From: Billgrantia saliphila
GTDB lineage: Bacteria > Pseudomonadota > Gammaproteobacteria > Pseudomonadales > Halomonadaceae
DNA: 64,000 bases
Assembly: GCF_002930105.1 (NCBI RefSeq)
Contig: NZ_PJRN01000008.1
Coordinates: forward strand, 1 to 64,000
Direction of reading: 5' to 3'
Positions 1-11,640 of this stretch are shown here, piece after piece. Numbering within the stretch: the stretch's first letter is position 1; every line of letters starts with the position of its first letter. Under the pieces are notes generated by a model that worked only from the letters and a program-made list of their open reading frames with translations, ran no database searches and was not told where the DNA came from. Both the position numbers and the translations under genes were made by a program.

Positions 1-618
1 TGCCTCGCCCTGCGCGTTGCGCGCCAGGAAGCAGACGAAGTGCTCCGGGCCCATCCCGTCGGCCAACCGCGCGAGCTCCTCGGCATCGAGGCGGTAGTCG
101 AAACCCTTGCGCGCCTCGGGCCCCGCCAGGCAGTCGGCCACGGCGGCGTAGTCCTCGGTGACCTCACACAGATAGCCGAGCCGGCGGCATTTGCGTGCCT
201 TCTTGCGCGCATTGGGATCGATACAGTCGTCCCGGGTGGCGATGTCGAGGTGATAGGTGAAGCGCGGCCGTGCCGCCATGTTGGCCCACTCGAACGGACG
301 GATGTCGTCCGCCACCGACGAGAGGCTGAGACTGCCGCCGAACTCGCATTCCTGCAGGTGCTCGGCCAGCCGGGTCAGTGCCAGGCGCTTGCGCCGATTG
401 CGCGAGGCGGGCCGCTCGCTGGCGCAGGTAAAGTCGATGGGCAGATGCGGATTGCGTGGCGGCGTCACCAGTCGTCCCTGGCGGTTGCGATAGAGCACCG
501 TCTCCAGTCGCCAGCCATCGCCCTTCTCGGGCGTCAGGATCAGCGGCTCGGCCTCGAGCCCCCAACGCTGCTCGTTGAAGCGAATCCATCCGGGATGGAA
601 AAGCGGATCAATCATCAT
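1..618 (-). CDS. FemAB/GNAT-like acyltransferase, 3' part cut by window edge
   Basis: The reading frame starts at an ATG-ATG pair (618) and stays open to the window edge, giving 206 residues of an incomplete protein. The start overlaps the stop of the upstream acetyltransferase by 4 bp (ATGA), so the two are translationally coupled. The basic stretch around residues 135-148 (DPNARKKARKCRRLG), preceded by TYHLDI, resembles the GNAT-fold/FemAB-like proteins common in polysaccharide loci, where an aminoacyl or acyl group is moved to a sugar or cell-wall amine. The substrate cannot be read from the sequence. Position at the distal end of the exopolysaccharide operon suggests polymer decoration. 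The family call is moderate; the coding call is strong. Confidence 0.7.
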   Translation of the reverse strand, partial: MMIDPLFHPGWIRFNEQRWGLEAEPLILTPEKGDGWRLETVLYRNRQGRLVTPPRNPHLPIDFTCASERPASRNRRKRLALTRLAEHLQECEFGGSLSLSSVADDIRPFEWANMAARPRFTYHLDIATRDDCIDPNARKKARKCRRLGYLCEVTEDYAAVADCLAGPEARKGFDYRLDAEELARLADGMGPEHFVCFLARNAQGEA

Positions 619-1277
619 GGCGCGGCATTCCTTTGCGGCGTCGTGGAGAGAAGCGGCGCTGGATGTGAGTTCGGGTGTTCGTCATTCTCGGCCTCGCGAT
701 AGTCGCTATCGAAATCGCAGACCAGGTAGTAGCGCTCTTCACCGCTGCCCGGCTCTTGGTATCGTTCGACGATGCGAAAACCGAGCTTCAGGCTGGGCTT
801 GAGCGATGCCACGTTGTCTGCGGTGATCCGCGCGGAATAGCCGCGCACCCCGTTGGCGCGAAAATGCAGAATGCCGCTGCGCCTCAGCTCGGTGGCCAGC
901 CCCCTTCCGCGATGCTCCGGCAGTACGCCGCTGAAGTTCGAGTGCACCCGCCCTTCACGCAGATCGCGGCGGTTGAAACCATAGAAGGCGGCCCCCACCA
1001 CGCGGCCTTCGACATCCAGGGCCACCACTCCGAGCCGGTCCCCGGCGAGCCGGTACAGCAGACGCCTCGGCAGGTCCAGCGGTCGCCCTTCGTGCAGCTC
1101 GGCGTAGAGTGCCAGGGCGCCATTCAAGTGGATACGTCGCATGGCGCACAGCCGATACGCCTCATGGCAACGCAGCGGCACGGGAGTAAACCGGCGAACT
1201 CGGCGTAGATTTCGGCCGATCAGCCCTGCCGCTTCGACGGCGACGCGCAGGTATCGACCCGGTGCGTTGTTGCTCAT
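615..1277 (-). CDS. GNAT family N-acetyltransferase
   Basis: A 220-residue protein with a clear GNAT acetyl-CoA loop, HRGRGLATEL at residues 122-131, followed by an ITADN-S---K-GF segment near 151-167 typical of motif B. GNAT enzymes transfer acetyl from acetyl-CoA to an amine; the acceptor is unknown. The first 45 or so residues are basic and not part of the core. It overlaps the downstream FemAB-like gene by 4 bp and lies 65 nt after the flippase gene, so it is probably in the same polysaccharide transcript. Acetylation of an amino sugar is plausible but inferred only from position. Confidence 0.85.
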   Translation of the reverse strand: MSNNAPGRYLRVAVEAAGLIGRNLRRVRRFTPVPLRCHEAYRLCAMRRIHLNGALALYAELHEGRPLDLPRRLLYRLAGDRLGVVALDVEGRVVGAAFYGFNRRDLREGRVHSNFSGVLPEHRGRGLATELRRSGILHFRANGVRGYSARITADNVASLKPSLKLGFRIVERYQEPGSGEERYYLVCDFDSDYREAENDEHPNSHPAPLLSTTPQRNAAP

Positions 1278-1296
1278 GGCTCAGGAAACCTCTCGA

Positions 1297-1333
1297 GAAA
1301 AAGCTTGGCGTCGAGGAAAAGCTTGGCGGCGAG
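1297..1333. repeat. 18-bp direct repeat between flippase and acetyltransferase genes
   Basis: Two adjacent copies of a GAAAA(A)GCTTGGCG-CGAG unit lie in the 65-nt gap between the flippase stop and the GNAT start. They differ by one base and one single-base gap. It may be a small slippage duplication; no function is evident. Confidence 0.6.
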
Positions 1334-1342
1334 TTGCCCCAC

Positions 1343-2794
1343 TCATGAGTAGGCCTTTCGAAACAGGAAGAAGTAGCGCGCGCCCACCAGGGCGCCGCTC
1401 AGCATCAACGCGGCGAGTCGCAGCGACCAGGTCGGCATCGGCACCAGCCATTCGGCGATGATCAGCGGTGCCAGTAACAGCAGGCTCCAGGCCAGTGCCG
1501 ATAGTGTCGAGGTCGCCAGGAAGAGCGGTGAATGGCCGGTCAGCCGGGCAATCCAGGCCAGAAAGCCGCCCCAGCAGACGGCGCTTCCCAGCGAGTAGAG
1601 CGCCACGGTGAGCATGAGATCATCCAGCATGGCGCCGATGGCGATCGCCGCTATTCGCACGCTGAGCATCAGCATCTGGAAGACCAAGCCCTGCCCCTGC
1701 CGTTCGAGCACCGCGAAGAGATGACTGAGCGGCGCCGTGATGAACACCAGATAGAGCCAGGGTGCCATCCAGCGCGCGAAGTCGCCGGCTTCCCGCCAGC
1801 GCTCGCCGAAGGCCAGCGCGAACAGGTCCGGACCAACGACCGCCAGCAGAATGGCCACCGGCATGGCGATCTGCGCCAGCGCATCGTGGACCCTGGCCAC
1901 CAGCGAGCCGAGCTCGCCGCGGCGATGCGCCTCGGCGGCGCTGGACAGAAACACCTTGCCCACCGCCTCGCCGATTAGTGTCATCGGCATCGCCAGCACC
2001 CGGTGCGCCAGCGCGTAGAGGCCGGCCGCAACGGGGCTGAACAGAGCCGCGAAAAGCAGTGGCGGCAGCTGCTTGCCCAAGGTATTGAACAGCCCCGACC
2101 AAGTGGAGAACAGCGGAAACTTGCGATAGCGAAGCGCCACGGCCCACATCCCGCTCAGCCCGACCCGGTGCGCGATGACGGCGCGTAGCGCCGGTCGCGC
2201 CAGGCCCAGCGTACCGGCACCCTGCCCGGCGGCGTAACCGAGCAGCAGGCCGCCGCCGCCGAGCGGATTGGCGACGAGTTGGACCGTTAGCTGCGCCAGC
2301 GACTGCTTGATCCGGGTGGCGGCAATTGCCGGGAAGGCACGGGTTCTCACCGACCAGTGACTGACCACCTGGTACCCACCCGACAGCGCCACTCCCAGCG
2401 GCAACAGCCACAGCCAGGGCGTCAGCGCCGGCACCCCGAGCGCCTCAGCGAGCATTCGGCCGGCCAGTGCCACGATCAACAGCGAAACCAGGGTAGTCAG
2501 CGCCACCATCGTCAGGGCGAGGGCCAGCACCTCGGCCGCCTCGCGTTCCGTCTCGGGTAGCGGAATCGCCAGTTGGTAGCGGCCGCTGGCCACTACCGTG
2601 AACAGCGCCAGCAGTGCGCCGTATACCGCCATCAGGCCGAAGTCGTCCGGTGCGTAGAGCCGAGTCAACAACGGCGCCGCGGCAATCGTCAGCAACTGGG
2701 CGCTGGCAGTCCCCCCCACCAGGACGCTCACCCCGCGAGCGAAGGCCTGGGTGGGCAATAAACGCCGGGCCGGAACCACAAGCCGATTCAACAC
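1343..2794 (-). CDS. wzx: Polysaccharide flippase, Wzx/MOP superfamily
   Basis: A 483-residue, strongly hydrophobic protein with about 12-14 predicted membrane segments. The N-terminal part reads FARGVSVLVGGTASAQLL then LTRLYAPDDFGLMAVYGAL, the pattern seen in MOP-superfamily oligosaccharide flippases (PF01943/PF13440 type). It should move undecaprenyl-diphosphate-linked repeat units across the inner membrane. An upstream ATG at 2944 would run far into the fused wbpD-wbpE gene, so I choose the GTG at 2794, which has GGGAGAG about 8 nt upstream and begins just before the first hydrophobic helix. It lies 26 nt after wbpD-wbpE. The symbol rests on context, since Wzx proteins diverge widely. Confidence 0.85.
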   Translation of the reverse strand: MLNRLVVPARRLLPTQAFARGVSVLVGGTASAQLLTIAAAPLLTRLYAPDDFGLMAVYGALLALFTVVASGRYQLAIPLPETEREAAEVLALALTMVALTTLVSLLIVALAGRMLAEALGVPALTPWLWLLPLGVALSGGYQVVSHWSVRTRAFPAIAATRIKQSLAQLTVQLVANPLGGGGLLLGYAAGQGAGTLGLARPALRAVIAHRVGLSGMWAVALRYRKFPLFSTWSGLFNTLGKQLPPLLFAALFSPVAAGLYALAHRVLAMPMTLIGEAVGKVFLSSAAEAHRRGELGSLVARVHDALAQIAMPVAILLAVVGPDLFALAFGERWREAGDFARWMAPWLYLVFITAPLSHLFAVLERQGQGLVFQMLMLSVRIAAIAIGAMLDDLMLTVALYSLGSAVCWGGFLAWIARLTGHSPLFLATSTLSALAWSLLLLAPLIIAEWLVPMPTWSLRLAALMLSGALVGARYFFLFRKAYS

Positions 2795-2820
2795 GTGATG
2801 TCTCTCCCTGACCGTGCGCT

Positions 2821-4554
2821 TCAGACCACGGCTTCCCTGAGCGCCGAGATGATCCGATCCTGATCCTCGGCCAACAGGTAGGGATGCATCGGCAAGCTGA
2901 TCACTCGACGCGATGCCGCATTGCCCACCGGCAGGTCGACACACGGGTCGGCGACCGCCGGCTGCTTGTTGAGCGGAATCGGGTAATGCACCGCGGTCGG
3001 GATGCCTGCTTCGGCCAGCTTCGCGATCACCACCTCGCGATCGTCCACCTCCACTGTGTACTGGGCATAGGCACTGGTGTTGTACGTCTCCACATGCGGT
3101 GTCTCGAAACCATGCGCCCGCAGCAGTCGCCCATAGCGCTCGGCCACCTTTTCGCGCAGCATCAATTCCTCATCGAGGATGTCGAGCTTGGGCAGCAGAA
3201 TGGCCGCCTGCAGCGTATCCAGCCGGCTGTTGACACCGATCCGGACATGATAGTAGCGCCGCCCCTGGCCGTGGCGGGCGATCTGGCGCAGCACCGTGGC
3301 CAACTCGTCGTCATCAGTGAACAGTGCCCCACCGTCGCCGTAGCATCCCAGCGGCTTGCTGGGGAAGAACGAAGTGGTCGCGATGGTCGTCAGGCCGCAG
3401 GAACGCCGGCCACGATAGGTGGCACCGAAGCTCTGGGCCGCATCCTCGATGACCGGAATGCCGTGGCGCGCGGCGATCTCGTTGATGGCGTCCATGTCGG
3501 CGCACTGACCGTAGAGCGACACCGGGATGATGGCCCGGGTGCGCGGCGTGATCGCGGACTCCAGCTTCTGCGGGTCGAGCAGGTAGGTGCGCGGGTCGAT
3601 GTCGACGTAGACCGGTCGCGCGCCGAGCAGCGCCACGGTCTCGGCGGTGGCAATGTAGGTGAAGCCGGGCGTGATGACTTCGTCGCCTGGCGCGATGCCC
3701 AGCGCCATCTGAGCGATCTGCAGCGCATCGGTGCCGTTGGCGCAGGTGATGCAGTGACGCACCCCCACGTAGTCGGCCAGGCGCGCCTCGAGCTCGTCCA
3801 CTTCCGGCCCCAGGATGTACTTGCCGTGCTCCAACACGTTGCGGATGCCGACGTTGACTCGCTCGCGGATCCGCTCCTGCTGAGCCTTGAGATCGATGAA
3901 ATCCATGCGCTGTTTATCCTTGGCAGCGGGAGTGGGTGCTTCTTGCGCGGGATGGCAGACGAGCCGGTTTCCCTCGAGCCGATAGCGATCCCCGGTCTGC
4001 GCACAGATCGCTTCGCCCTCGCCCTCCACCGGCAGGTCAAGGCGCTCGCCATGCCGGCTCATCCAGCCGTGCTGACGGGCCGGCACGCCAAGCATCAGCG
4101 CATGATCGGGCACGTCGCGGTTGATCACGGCGCCGGCGCCGACGAAGGCGTAGCGACCGATGGTCACGCCGCAGACGATGGTGCAGTTGGCGCCGAGAGT
4201 GGCACCCTCACGTACCAGAGTGTCGCGGTATTCGTCCTTGCGCTCGACCAGGGAACGCGGGTTGTAGACGTTGGTGAAGACCATGCTCGGACCGCAGAAC
4301 ACCCCCGTCTCCAGGGTCACGTTATCGTAGACCGACACGTTGTTCTGCACCTTGCAGTGGTCGCCGATCACGACACGGTTGCCGACGAAGACGTTCTGCC
4401 CGAGCGAGACGCCGCGACCGATACGAGCCCCACCGCAGACGTGGACGAAGTGCCAGACGCGCGACGATTCGCCGATCTCGGCACCATCGTCGACGACGGC
4501 GCTGGGGTGGATCCGGACCCCGGGATAGCGGGTTTCAGTGGGTTGATTATCCAT
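2821..4554 (-). CDS. wbpE: Fused UDP-3-amino-GlcNAcA N-acetyltransferase (WbpD) and UDP-3-keto-GlcNAcA aminotransferase (WbpE)
   Basis: One uninterrupted 577-codon frame holds two enzymes. Residues 1 to about 200 are a left-handed beta-helix (hexapeptide) acetyltransferase like WbpD/WlbB. Residues 217-577 are a DegT/DnrJ/EryC1 PLP aminotransferase like WbpE/WlbC, with the PLP lysine in FFPSKPLG (K400), the ANGTDAL segment at 272-278 and EDAAQSFGA at 370-378. The joining stretch ([13 protein letters not shown]) is short and Pro/Ala-rich. In Pseudomonas aeruginosa these are separate proteins acting in series: WbpE aminates C3 of the keto sugar made by WbpB, and WbpD acetylates that amine. An internal ATG at 3906 with AAGGA 10 nt upstream could also give a free aminotransferase. 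It starts 9 nt after wbpB. Confidence 0.92.
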   Translation of the reverse strand: MDNQPTETRYPGVRIHPSAVVDDGAEIGESSRVWHFVHVCGGARIGRGVSLGQNVFVGNRVVIGDHCKVQNNVSVYDNVTLETGVFCGPSMVFTNVYNPRSLVERKDEYRDTLVREGATLGANCTIVCGVTIGRYAFVGAGAVINRDVPDHALMLGVPARQHGWMSRHGERLDLPVEGEGEAICAQTGDRYRLEGNRLVCHPAQEAPTPAAKDKQRMDFIDLKAQQERIRERVNVGIRNVLEHGKYILGPEVDELEARLADYVGVRHCITCANGTDALQIAQMALGIAPGDEVITPGFTYIATAETVALLGARPVYVDIDPRTYLLDPQKLESAITPRTRAIIPVSLYGQCADMDAINEIAARHGIPVIEDAAQSFGATYRGRRSCGLTTIATTSFFPSKPLGCYGDGGALFTDDDELATVLRQIARHGQGRRYYHVRIGVNSRLDTLQAAILLPKLDILDEELMLREKVAERYGRLLRAHGFETPHVETYNTSAYAQYTVEVDDREVVIAKLAEAGIPTAVHYPIPLNKQPAVADPCVDLPVGNAASRRVISLPMHPYLLAEDQDRIISALREAVV

Positions 4555-4563
4555 GCCGTTTCC

Positions 4564-6860
<2,297 letters not shown>

Positions 6861-6949
6861 AACGCTTCCATGGTTTTCGAGTGGTTATGATCGACGTGTC
6901 GCCATGCCGCGCGTAGCGATGCGGATAGCCGGCTCCACGCCAGGGAACG

Positions 6950-6965
6950 GCCTGCCGAGGCAGGC
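6950..6965 (-). other. Small stem-loop between wzc and wbpA
   Basis: GCCTGCC-GA-GGCAGGC is a perfect 7-bp inverted repeat in the 135-nt gap separating the export genes (wza-wzb-wzc) from the precursor genes (wbpA onward). There is no T-tract, so full termination is unlikely; transcript processing or partial attenuation is possible. Confidence 0.35.
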
Positions 6966-6995
6966 GCGGACAAGGCCCGCGCGCTTGGGTAGCGC

Positions 6996-9194
6996 TCAGG
7001 TCTGGGTAGTCTTGTAGGCATAGTGGTAATAGCCATAGCCGTAGCTGGTGGCGGCCTTGCGCTCGATGGCATTGAGGATCCCGCCCTTGACCTGGATGCC
7101 GCTGCCCTCCAGACGACGGATGGCGACATCGATCTCGCGTGGCGGGTTGAGGCCAAAGCGGGCCACCATCAGCGTGGTGCCGCAGTGATGGCCGACGACG
7201 GCGGCATCGGTCACGGCGAGGACCGGCGGCGTATCGACGACGACCAGATCGAAGCGTTCGCTCAACGCCTCGAGCAGACGAGCGAAGCGCTCGCCCATGA
7301 GCAGCTCGGCGGGGTTGGGCGGTGCCTTGCCGCGCGCCACATAGCTCAGCCCGTTGATGGGCGACTGACGGATGACCTCGTCGAGTTCGGCCTTGTCGGC
7401 CAGCACTTCAGACAATCCACCCTTGCTGTCGGCGTTGAACGCGGTATGTACGTGCCCCTTGCGCATGTCGGCATCGAGGATCACCACGCGCTGTCCGCCC
7501 TGGGCAATGACCGCGCCCAGGTTGACGCTGATGAAGCTCTTGCCGATGTTCGGACTCGGGCCGGTGATCATCAGCCGGTTGTCGCTGGCTTCGAGCATGG
7601 CGAAGTGCAGCGAGGTACGCAGACCACGTAGCGCCTCGATCGCGGTGTCGTCGGGCGCATTCTGCGCCAGAACCCCACAGGCCACTTCACGGCCGCGGCG
7701 ACGGTTGCGTCGCTTGACCCGGCGCACCAGCTTCTGCTGATCGTCGGAGAGCGGCACGGTGGCGTATACCGGCAGGCCCAGGTCCTCGATCTGTTCGGCG
7801 CTCTCCACCCCACGGTTGAGGATGCTGCGCACGATCACGAAGGCTACGGCGAGGAAAGCGCCGACCAGGGTCAACATGGCTACGGTGACCGGCTTGCGCG
7901 GCTCCACCGGCCCCGGCTGAGCCACCGCATCGTCGAGAATGCGCACGTTGCCGACAGTACTGGCCTTGGTGATGCTCATCTCCTGGATCTTGTTGAGAAG
8001 CTGCACGTAGACCTGCTGGGTCACTTCCACGTCGCGCGACATGCGCAGCACTTGCTGCTGAGTCTCGGGCAGGGACTGGATGCGTTCATTGAGCCGCTCA
8101 CGGTCCCGCTCGAGGCTATGGCGCTTTTCCATCAGGGCGGCATAGAGGGGATGCGAAGGGTTGTAGCGACGTGTCAGCTCGGCCTGCTCCATCTCCAGTT
8201 CACTGAGGCGAGCGTCGATTTCCACTACGCTATCGAGCACCGAGCGCGTCTCGAGGGACAGGTCCACGCTCTCGTGCTGCATGCGATAGGCATTCAACGC
8301 ATTCTCGGCGGCGGCGAGGTCGCTGCGCACCTGTGGCACCTGAGTCTCGAGGAACTCCAGGCTCTGCTCCGCCTCGGCGCTCTGGCGTTCGACGTTCTGG
8401 GTCAGGTAAATCTGTGTGATGGCGCTCAGGGTTCGTGCGGCTCGACGGGGGTCCTCATCCAGCAGGGTCATATTGAACACGCCGCTGTCGCGGCCGCGCT
8501 GGGCGACACTGAAACGTGAGCGCAGATGATTGATCGCCGCCAGGCGGGTTCGCCGCACCACGGTGAACTCAGCCCCATCGCCCGCCTCGAGCTCGACCAC
8601 GCGTAGATCTATCCGTCCTTCATCGAACCGCTCCGTCACGCCTACCCGCCCTTCTCCCAATAGCGTGTCGTCGTGGTAGAGCCGGTAAGTTCCCGATGGG
8701 CCGGCCACCAGCCGCAACGCACGGCCTAGCCATGTCGGATCGACGTGGAACTCGCCGATGTTGAGGTACTCCCCGGCCCAGACGCTGCGCCGAGCGAAAT
8801 CGGGCCGCCCCATGCCGCTGCGCACCAGGAAGTCACCGACCAGGGCGAGACGGGTCGGGACCACGACGATGTCGAGTCGTTCCTGGTCGACGGCCTGGCC
8901 GAGCACCATGCGCGAGCGCAGGATTTCCAGTTCGGCGTCGGCCTTGGGTTCCTCGCTGAGAAGGGAGCGCACCTCGGCCAGTGGGTTGTTCAGCCCGGTC
9001 TTGCCTTCCACCTGGACCAGCGCATCGGCACGGTAGATCGGCGTTGCCAGCTGCACGTGTATCACTGCGGCCACGGCGAAAGTTGCCGTGACCAGGAGAA
9101 TCAACCACTTGTTATCCAGCAGGACGCCGAACAGCCTCCCCAGGTCGATATCGTCGTGGCCTGGGCGTGAGCTCGTCTTGATCTCTTTCACCAT
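6996..9194 (-). CDS. wzc: Polysaccharide co-polymerase / BY-type tyrosine autokinase, Wzc
   Basis: A 732-residue inner-membrane protein. Order of parts: TM1 at about 29-50; a Wzz-type periplasmic domain with long coiled coil (about 270-400); a Pro-rich segment before TM2 (about 437-457); then a cytoplasmic BY-kinase with Walker A GPSPNIGKS (545-553), Walker A' VVILDADMRKG (570-580) and Walker B DLVVVDTPP (649-657). It ends in a tyrosine cluster (Y718, 720, 722, 723, 725, 727) that is autophosphorylated in this family. It sets chain length and couples polymerisation to export through Wza; Wzb, encoded 38 nt upstream, dephosphorylates it. Confidence 0.95.
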   Translation of the reverse strand: MVKEIKTSSRPGHDDIDLGRLFGVLLDNKWLILLVTATFAVAAVIHVQLATPIYRADALVQVEGKTGLNNPLAEVRSLLSEEPKADAELEILRSRMVLGQAVDQERLDIVVVPTRLALVGDFLVRSGMGRPDFARRSVWAGEYLNIGEFHVDPTWLGRALRLVAGPSGTYRLYHDDTLLGEGRVGVTERFDEGRIDLRVVELEAGDGAEFTVVRRTRLAAINHLRSRFSVAQRGRDSGVFNMTLLDEDPRRAARTLSAITQIYLTQNVERQSAEAEQSLEFLETQVPQVRSDLAAAENALNAYRMQHESVDLSLETRSVLDSVVEIDARLSELEMEQAELTRRYNPSHPLYAALMEKRHSLERDRERLNERIQSLPETQQQVLRMSRDVEVTQQVYVQLLNKIQEMSITKASTVGNVRILDDAVAQPGPVEPRKPVTVAMLTLVGAFLAVAFVIVRSILNRGVESAEQIEDLGLPVYATVPLSDDQQKLVRRVKRRNRRRGREVACGVLAQNAPDDTAIEALRGLRTSLHFAMLEASDNRLMITGPSPNIGKSFISVNLGAVIAQGGQRVVILDADMRKGHVHTAFNADSKGGLSEVLADKAELDEVIRQSPINGLSYVARGKAPPNPAELLMGERFARLLEALSERFDLVVVDTPPVLAVTDAAVVGHHCGTTLMVARFGLNPPREIDVAIRRLEGSGIQVKGGILNAIERKAATSYGYGYYHYAYKTTQT

Positions 9195-9232
9195 TGGTAA
9201 AAATCCTGGTGTAAAGGGTGGGATCGATTGCG

Positions 9233-9691
9233 TCAGCGTCTTGCGCTTCCGAGACGGGCCTGCCAGAGGCGGGCCGCCTCGCTCAGCTGACGATGCACGC
9301 GCACAAAGACCTCTTCGTTCCTGCGATAGGGATCGGGTATGTCCGCGCCTTGCTCCTGGCCATTCGTCAACCAGCGCCCGAAGCGCATGACCTTGCCTGT
9401 GGCGTAGGGGAAGCGTTCGGCGATGGCGAGGCGTTGACCTTCGCTCATGACCAGCAGCAGGTCGGCTTCCCTGACCATGTCAGCATCGATCTGACGGGCG
9501 CGATGGGCGGACAGATCAAGCCCCTCCGCCTCGGCCAGACGCGCTGCCGTGGGTTCCGCGGCATGCCCGACCAGGGCTCCCAGGCCGGCCGACGCGATGC
9601 GATGACCGGGAAGCGCCTGCCTTAACAGCGCCTCGCCGACCGGGCTGCGGCAGATGTTGCCGGTGCACACCACCAGGATTTTGTGGAACAT
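9233..9691 (-). CDS. wzb: Low-molecular-weight protein tyrosine phosphatase, Wzb
   Basis: A 152-residue LMW-PTP. The phosphate loop CTGNICRS starts at C9 and the general-acid loop reads IPDPYRR near the C-terminus; both are intact. It dephosphorylates the C-terminal tyrosines of Wzc so that capsule/EPS polymerisation can cycle. I choose the ATG at 9691, which overlaps the wza stop by one base (TGATG); a GTG one codon earlier (9694) is an alternative. It sits between wza and wzc, the classical order. Confidence 0.95.
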   Translation of the reverse strand: MFHKILVVCTGNICRSPVGEALLRQALPGHRIASAGLGALVGHAAEPTAARLAEAEGLDLSAHRARQIDADMVREADLLLVMSEGQRLAIAERFPYATGKVMRFGRWLTNGQEQGADIPDPYRRNEEVFVRVHRQLSEAARLWQARLGSARR

Positions 9692-10830
9692 CACTCCCCC
9701 CTTAGATCTTCCAGCTCACGCCCGGTACGCGTGGTCTGGTAGACACTGCTGACGGTGGGAAGCAACTGGCGCACCACGCGATTCCAACGACCCAGTGGCG
9801 TGGTGGTCACATAGACCACGTCGGTCGGCTGCAGGGGGAATTCCGCGCCGAGCATTAGCGCTGCGGCATTGCGAGCATCGAGCTGATAGACGGTGGCCAA
9901 CTTGCCGCTGTCTTCCGGTGCCTGCCGCAGGACGAAGATGCCCGATGCATCGGCATTGCTCTCGTTGATACCACCGGCCTCCGAGAGCGCATCGGTGAGC
10001 GTCAGGCGGCTCGCCCCCATCGGCAGGCTTCGGGGTTCGCGCACCTCACCCATTACGTAGACCTTCTGGTTGCTGTTGTCGGGCACGTGCAATATATCGC
10101 CATCGCGCAACAGCTGGTTCTGATCGAGCCGCCCGCGATTGAGCATGTCGTGCAGCGACAGCCGCATCTCCTCACCGTCCCGTGTCAGGATGATGTCGTG
10201 CCAGTTGGCGTTGTCGGCCAGACCGCCCGAGAGGTTGATCGCATCGAGCACGGTCAGCGGCACGTTCTGAATGGGCAACGGTCCGGGTTCCTCGACCGCA
10301 CCGGTAATGTTGACCTTCTGCGAGTTGTACTGGGCGACATGGACTTCGACCTGGGGCATGGCGACATAGGGCTCGAGCCCTTGGGCGATGGTGTCCCGCA
10401 CTTCCCGCACCGTGTGCCCCGCCACATCGATGCGTCCGATGAAGGGGTAGAAGATGGTGCCGTCGCTATGGACGGTATTGCCCGATTCCGCGGCGCTGCG
10501 CTCGCCCCCGGCGGGGATCGTCAACTCGGGATGGCCATAGACGATGACGCTGAGCACGTCGCCCTTGCCGATGCGATAGTCGTAGTTGCCGATGTCGTCG
10601 CGCCGCGTCTCACTGACCGTGGCGATATCCTCCGGGCCCAGCGCTTCCTGGCGCTGGGCGCGCACCAGTCCGAAAGTGATGGGCTCGATGTCGACCAGAT
10701 CATCGATCGGTGCCGAATCCGTTTGATAATCGATATGCCCGCCAGGGGCGAAGGCGCACCCGCCCATGGTGAAAACCCCCAACATCAATAGGGCCCGACC
10801 CAATCGCGGCCGCGTGAAATACTCGTTCAT
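9691..10830 (-). CDS. wza: Outer-membrane polysaccharide export lipoprotein, Wza family
   Basis: A 379-residue secreted lipoprotein. Basic N-terminus, hydrophobic core, lipobox TMGGC with C25 as the lipidated residue. A Poly_export (PES) domain begins near YRIGKGDVLSVIVYGHPEL, followed by repeated SLBB-type beta-grasp units (VNITGAVEEPGPLP and VYVMGEVREPRSLP). The family forms the octameric outer-membrane channel for Wzy-dependent polysaccharides and contacts Wzc. It is the first gene of the operon, facing the long A/T-rich control region. Confidence 0.94.
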   Translation of the reverse strand: MNEYFTRPRLGRALLMLGVFTMGGCAFAPGGHIDYQTDSAPIDDLVDIEPITFGLVRAQRQEALGPEDIATVSETRRDDIGNYDYRIGKGDVLSVIVYGHPELTIPAGGERSAAESGNTVHSDGTIFYPFIGRIDVAGHTVREVRDTIAQGLEPYVAMPQVEVHVAQYNSQKVNITGAVEEPGPLPIQNVPLTVLDAINLSGGLADNANWHDIILTRDGEEMRLSLHDMLNRGRLDQNQLLRDGDILHVPDNSNQKVYVMGEVREPRSLPMGASRLTLTDALSEAGGINESNADASGIFVLRQAPEDSGKLATVYQLDARNAAALMLGAEFPLQPTDVVYVTTTPLGRWNRVVRQLLPTVSSVYQTTRTGRELEDLRGE

Positions 10831-10908
10831 CGACTTTTTACTCGCGTGGTCATTACCAACTTGAGAATGCCCTGCCTCTTTTATTAGTCATTAAACGTCG
10901 TTGTTTTA

Positions 10909-11045
10909 AGTCGCCACTGTCGCCAATAATCCCCATTAATGTCGCCAGTCAGTGACACAGTGAGAAACCGTTATTTAACAAACTCACTCGTCTAGTTTCG
11001 AAGCCTGACACCATTAAAAGACATTCCTGTAGGCGAATGGCGACA
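10909..11045. repeat. Repeated TGTCGCCA boxes upstream of wza
   Basis: AGTCGCCA at 10909-10916, TGTCGCCA at 10919-10926 and 10940-10947, and the inverted form TGGCGACA at 11038-11045. The last two share a longer core (TTAATGTCGCCA versus ATTATGTCGCCA on the other strand). They lie 79 to 215 bp upstream of the wza start and may be regulator sites. Confidence 0.5.
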
Positions 11046-11360
11046 TAATCGTTTCAAGCCTGTCGCTTCTTTTCGACACTCAACCTCACTTCAGGCAGAT
11101 CCGAATCATTCTTTATTTCTCGCCACCGGCCGGAACCGAGATCTCGCAATCGCTGGGCACGCTACCGCCACGAGGTTCACTGGCCATTCCCGAGGACCAT
11201 AAAAAAACATATTTATCAGACACATACACACACCCGACCGGAATCGAGCGGCGACGTTGAATTCAAAGGAAGAGACGAGGCGAGCTTTTCCCATCCGTGA
11301 AAAAGCTTTAGGTGGCTGGCAGCTAGCATAATGACTTTTGCTGCCATGTCACCCCCTTGG

Positions 11361-11392
11361 ATTTAAGTTTATACATTTTTTTACACTTAAAT
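11361..11392. promoter_or_regulatory. Inverted repeat ATTTAAGT...ACTTAAAT
   Basis: 8-bp perfect arms separated by 16 bp of T-rich sequence, about 250 bp upstream of yjbE. The form fits a dimeric-regulator operator or a hairpin; there is no adjacent gene end that would need a terminator. Confidence 0.35.
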
Positions 11393-11640
11393 ACGCTCAG
11401 ATAAGGTCACATAACATCAGTTTCTTTTATATACTCACCAAATGGTGTATCAACTTCAACGTCTGAATAACAAATACTTATGACGTTCACATATCATGGG
11501 CTATTTCCCGTGCGAGCCTGCCAACTTGGCCTGCCACGGCAGGTCGGCCGGGTAGTCTATCCGTCGTCACATTATCGGGATGCACTACCCGGCCACTCGC
11601 CCCGCCGGAGTGTCCGGCGCAACACAGGAGTAATAGTGAA

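Larger units (their letters stand above)
10831..11640. promoter_or_regulatory. A/T-rich divergent control region between the wza and yjbE operons
   Basis: An 810-bp stretch with no convincing gene, far richer in A/T than its flanks, from which two exopolysaccharide operons diverge. It holds repeated TGTCGCCA boxes (10909-11045), an inverted repeat ATTTAAGT/ACTTAAAT (11361-11392) and CACCA-AA-TGGTG (11436-11447). Length and base composition suggest complex control, perhaps with a nucleoid protein, but no transcription start can be fixed by eye. Confidence 0.6.
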
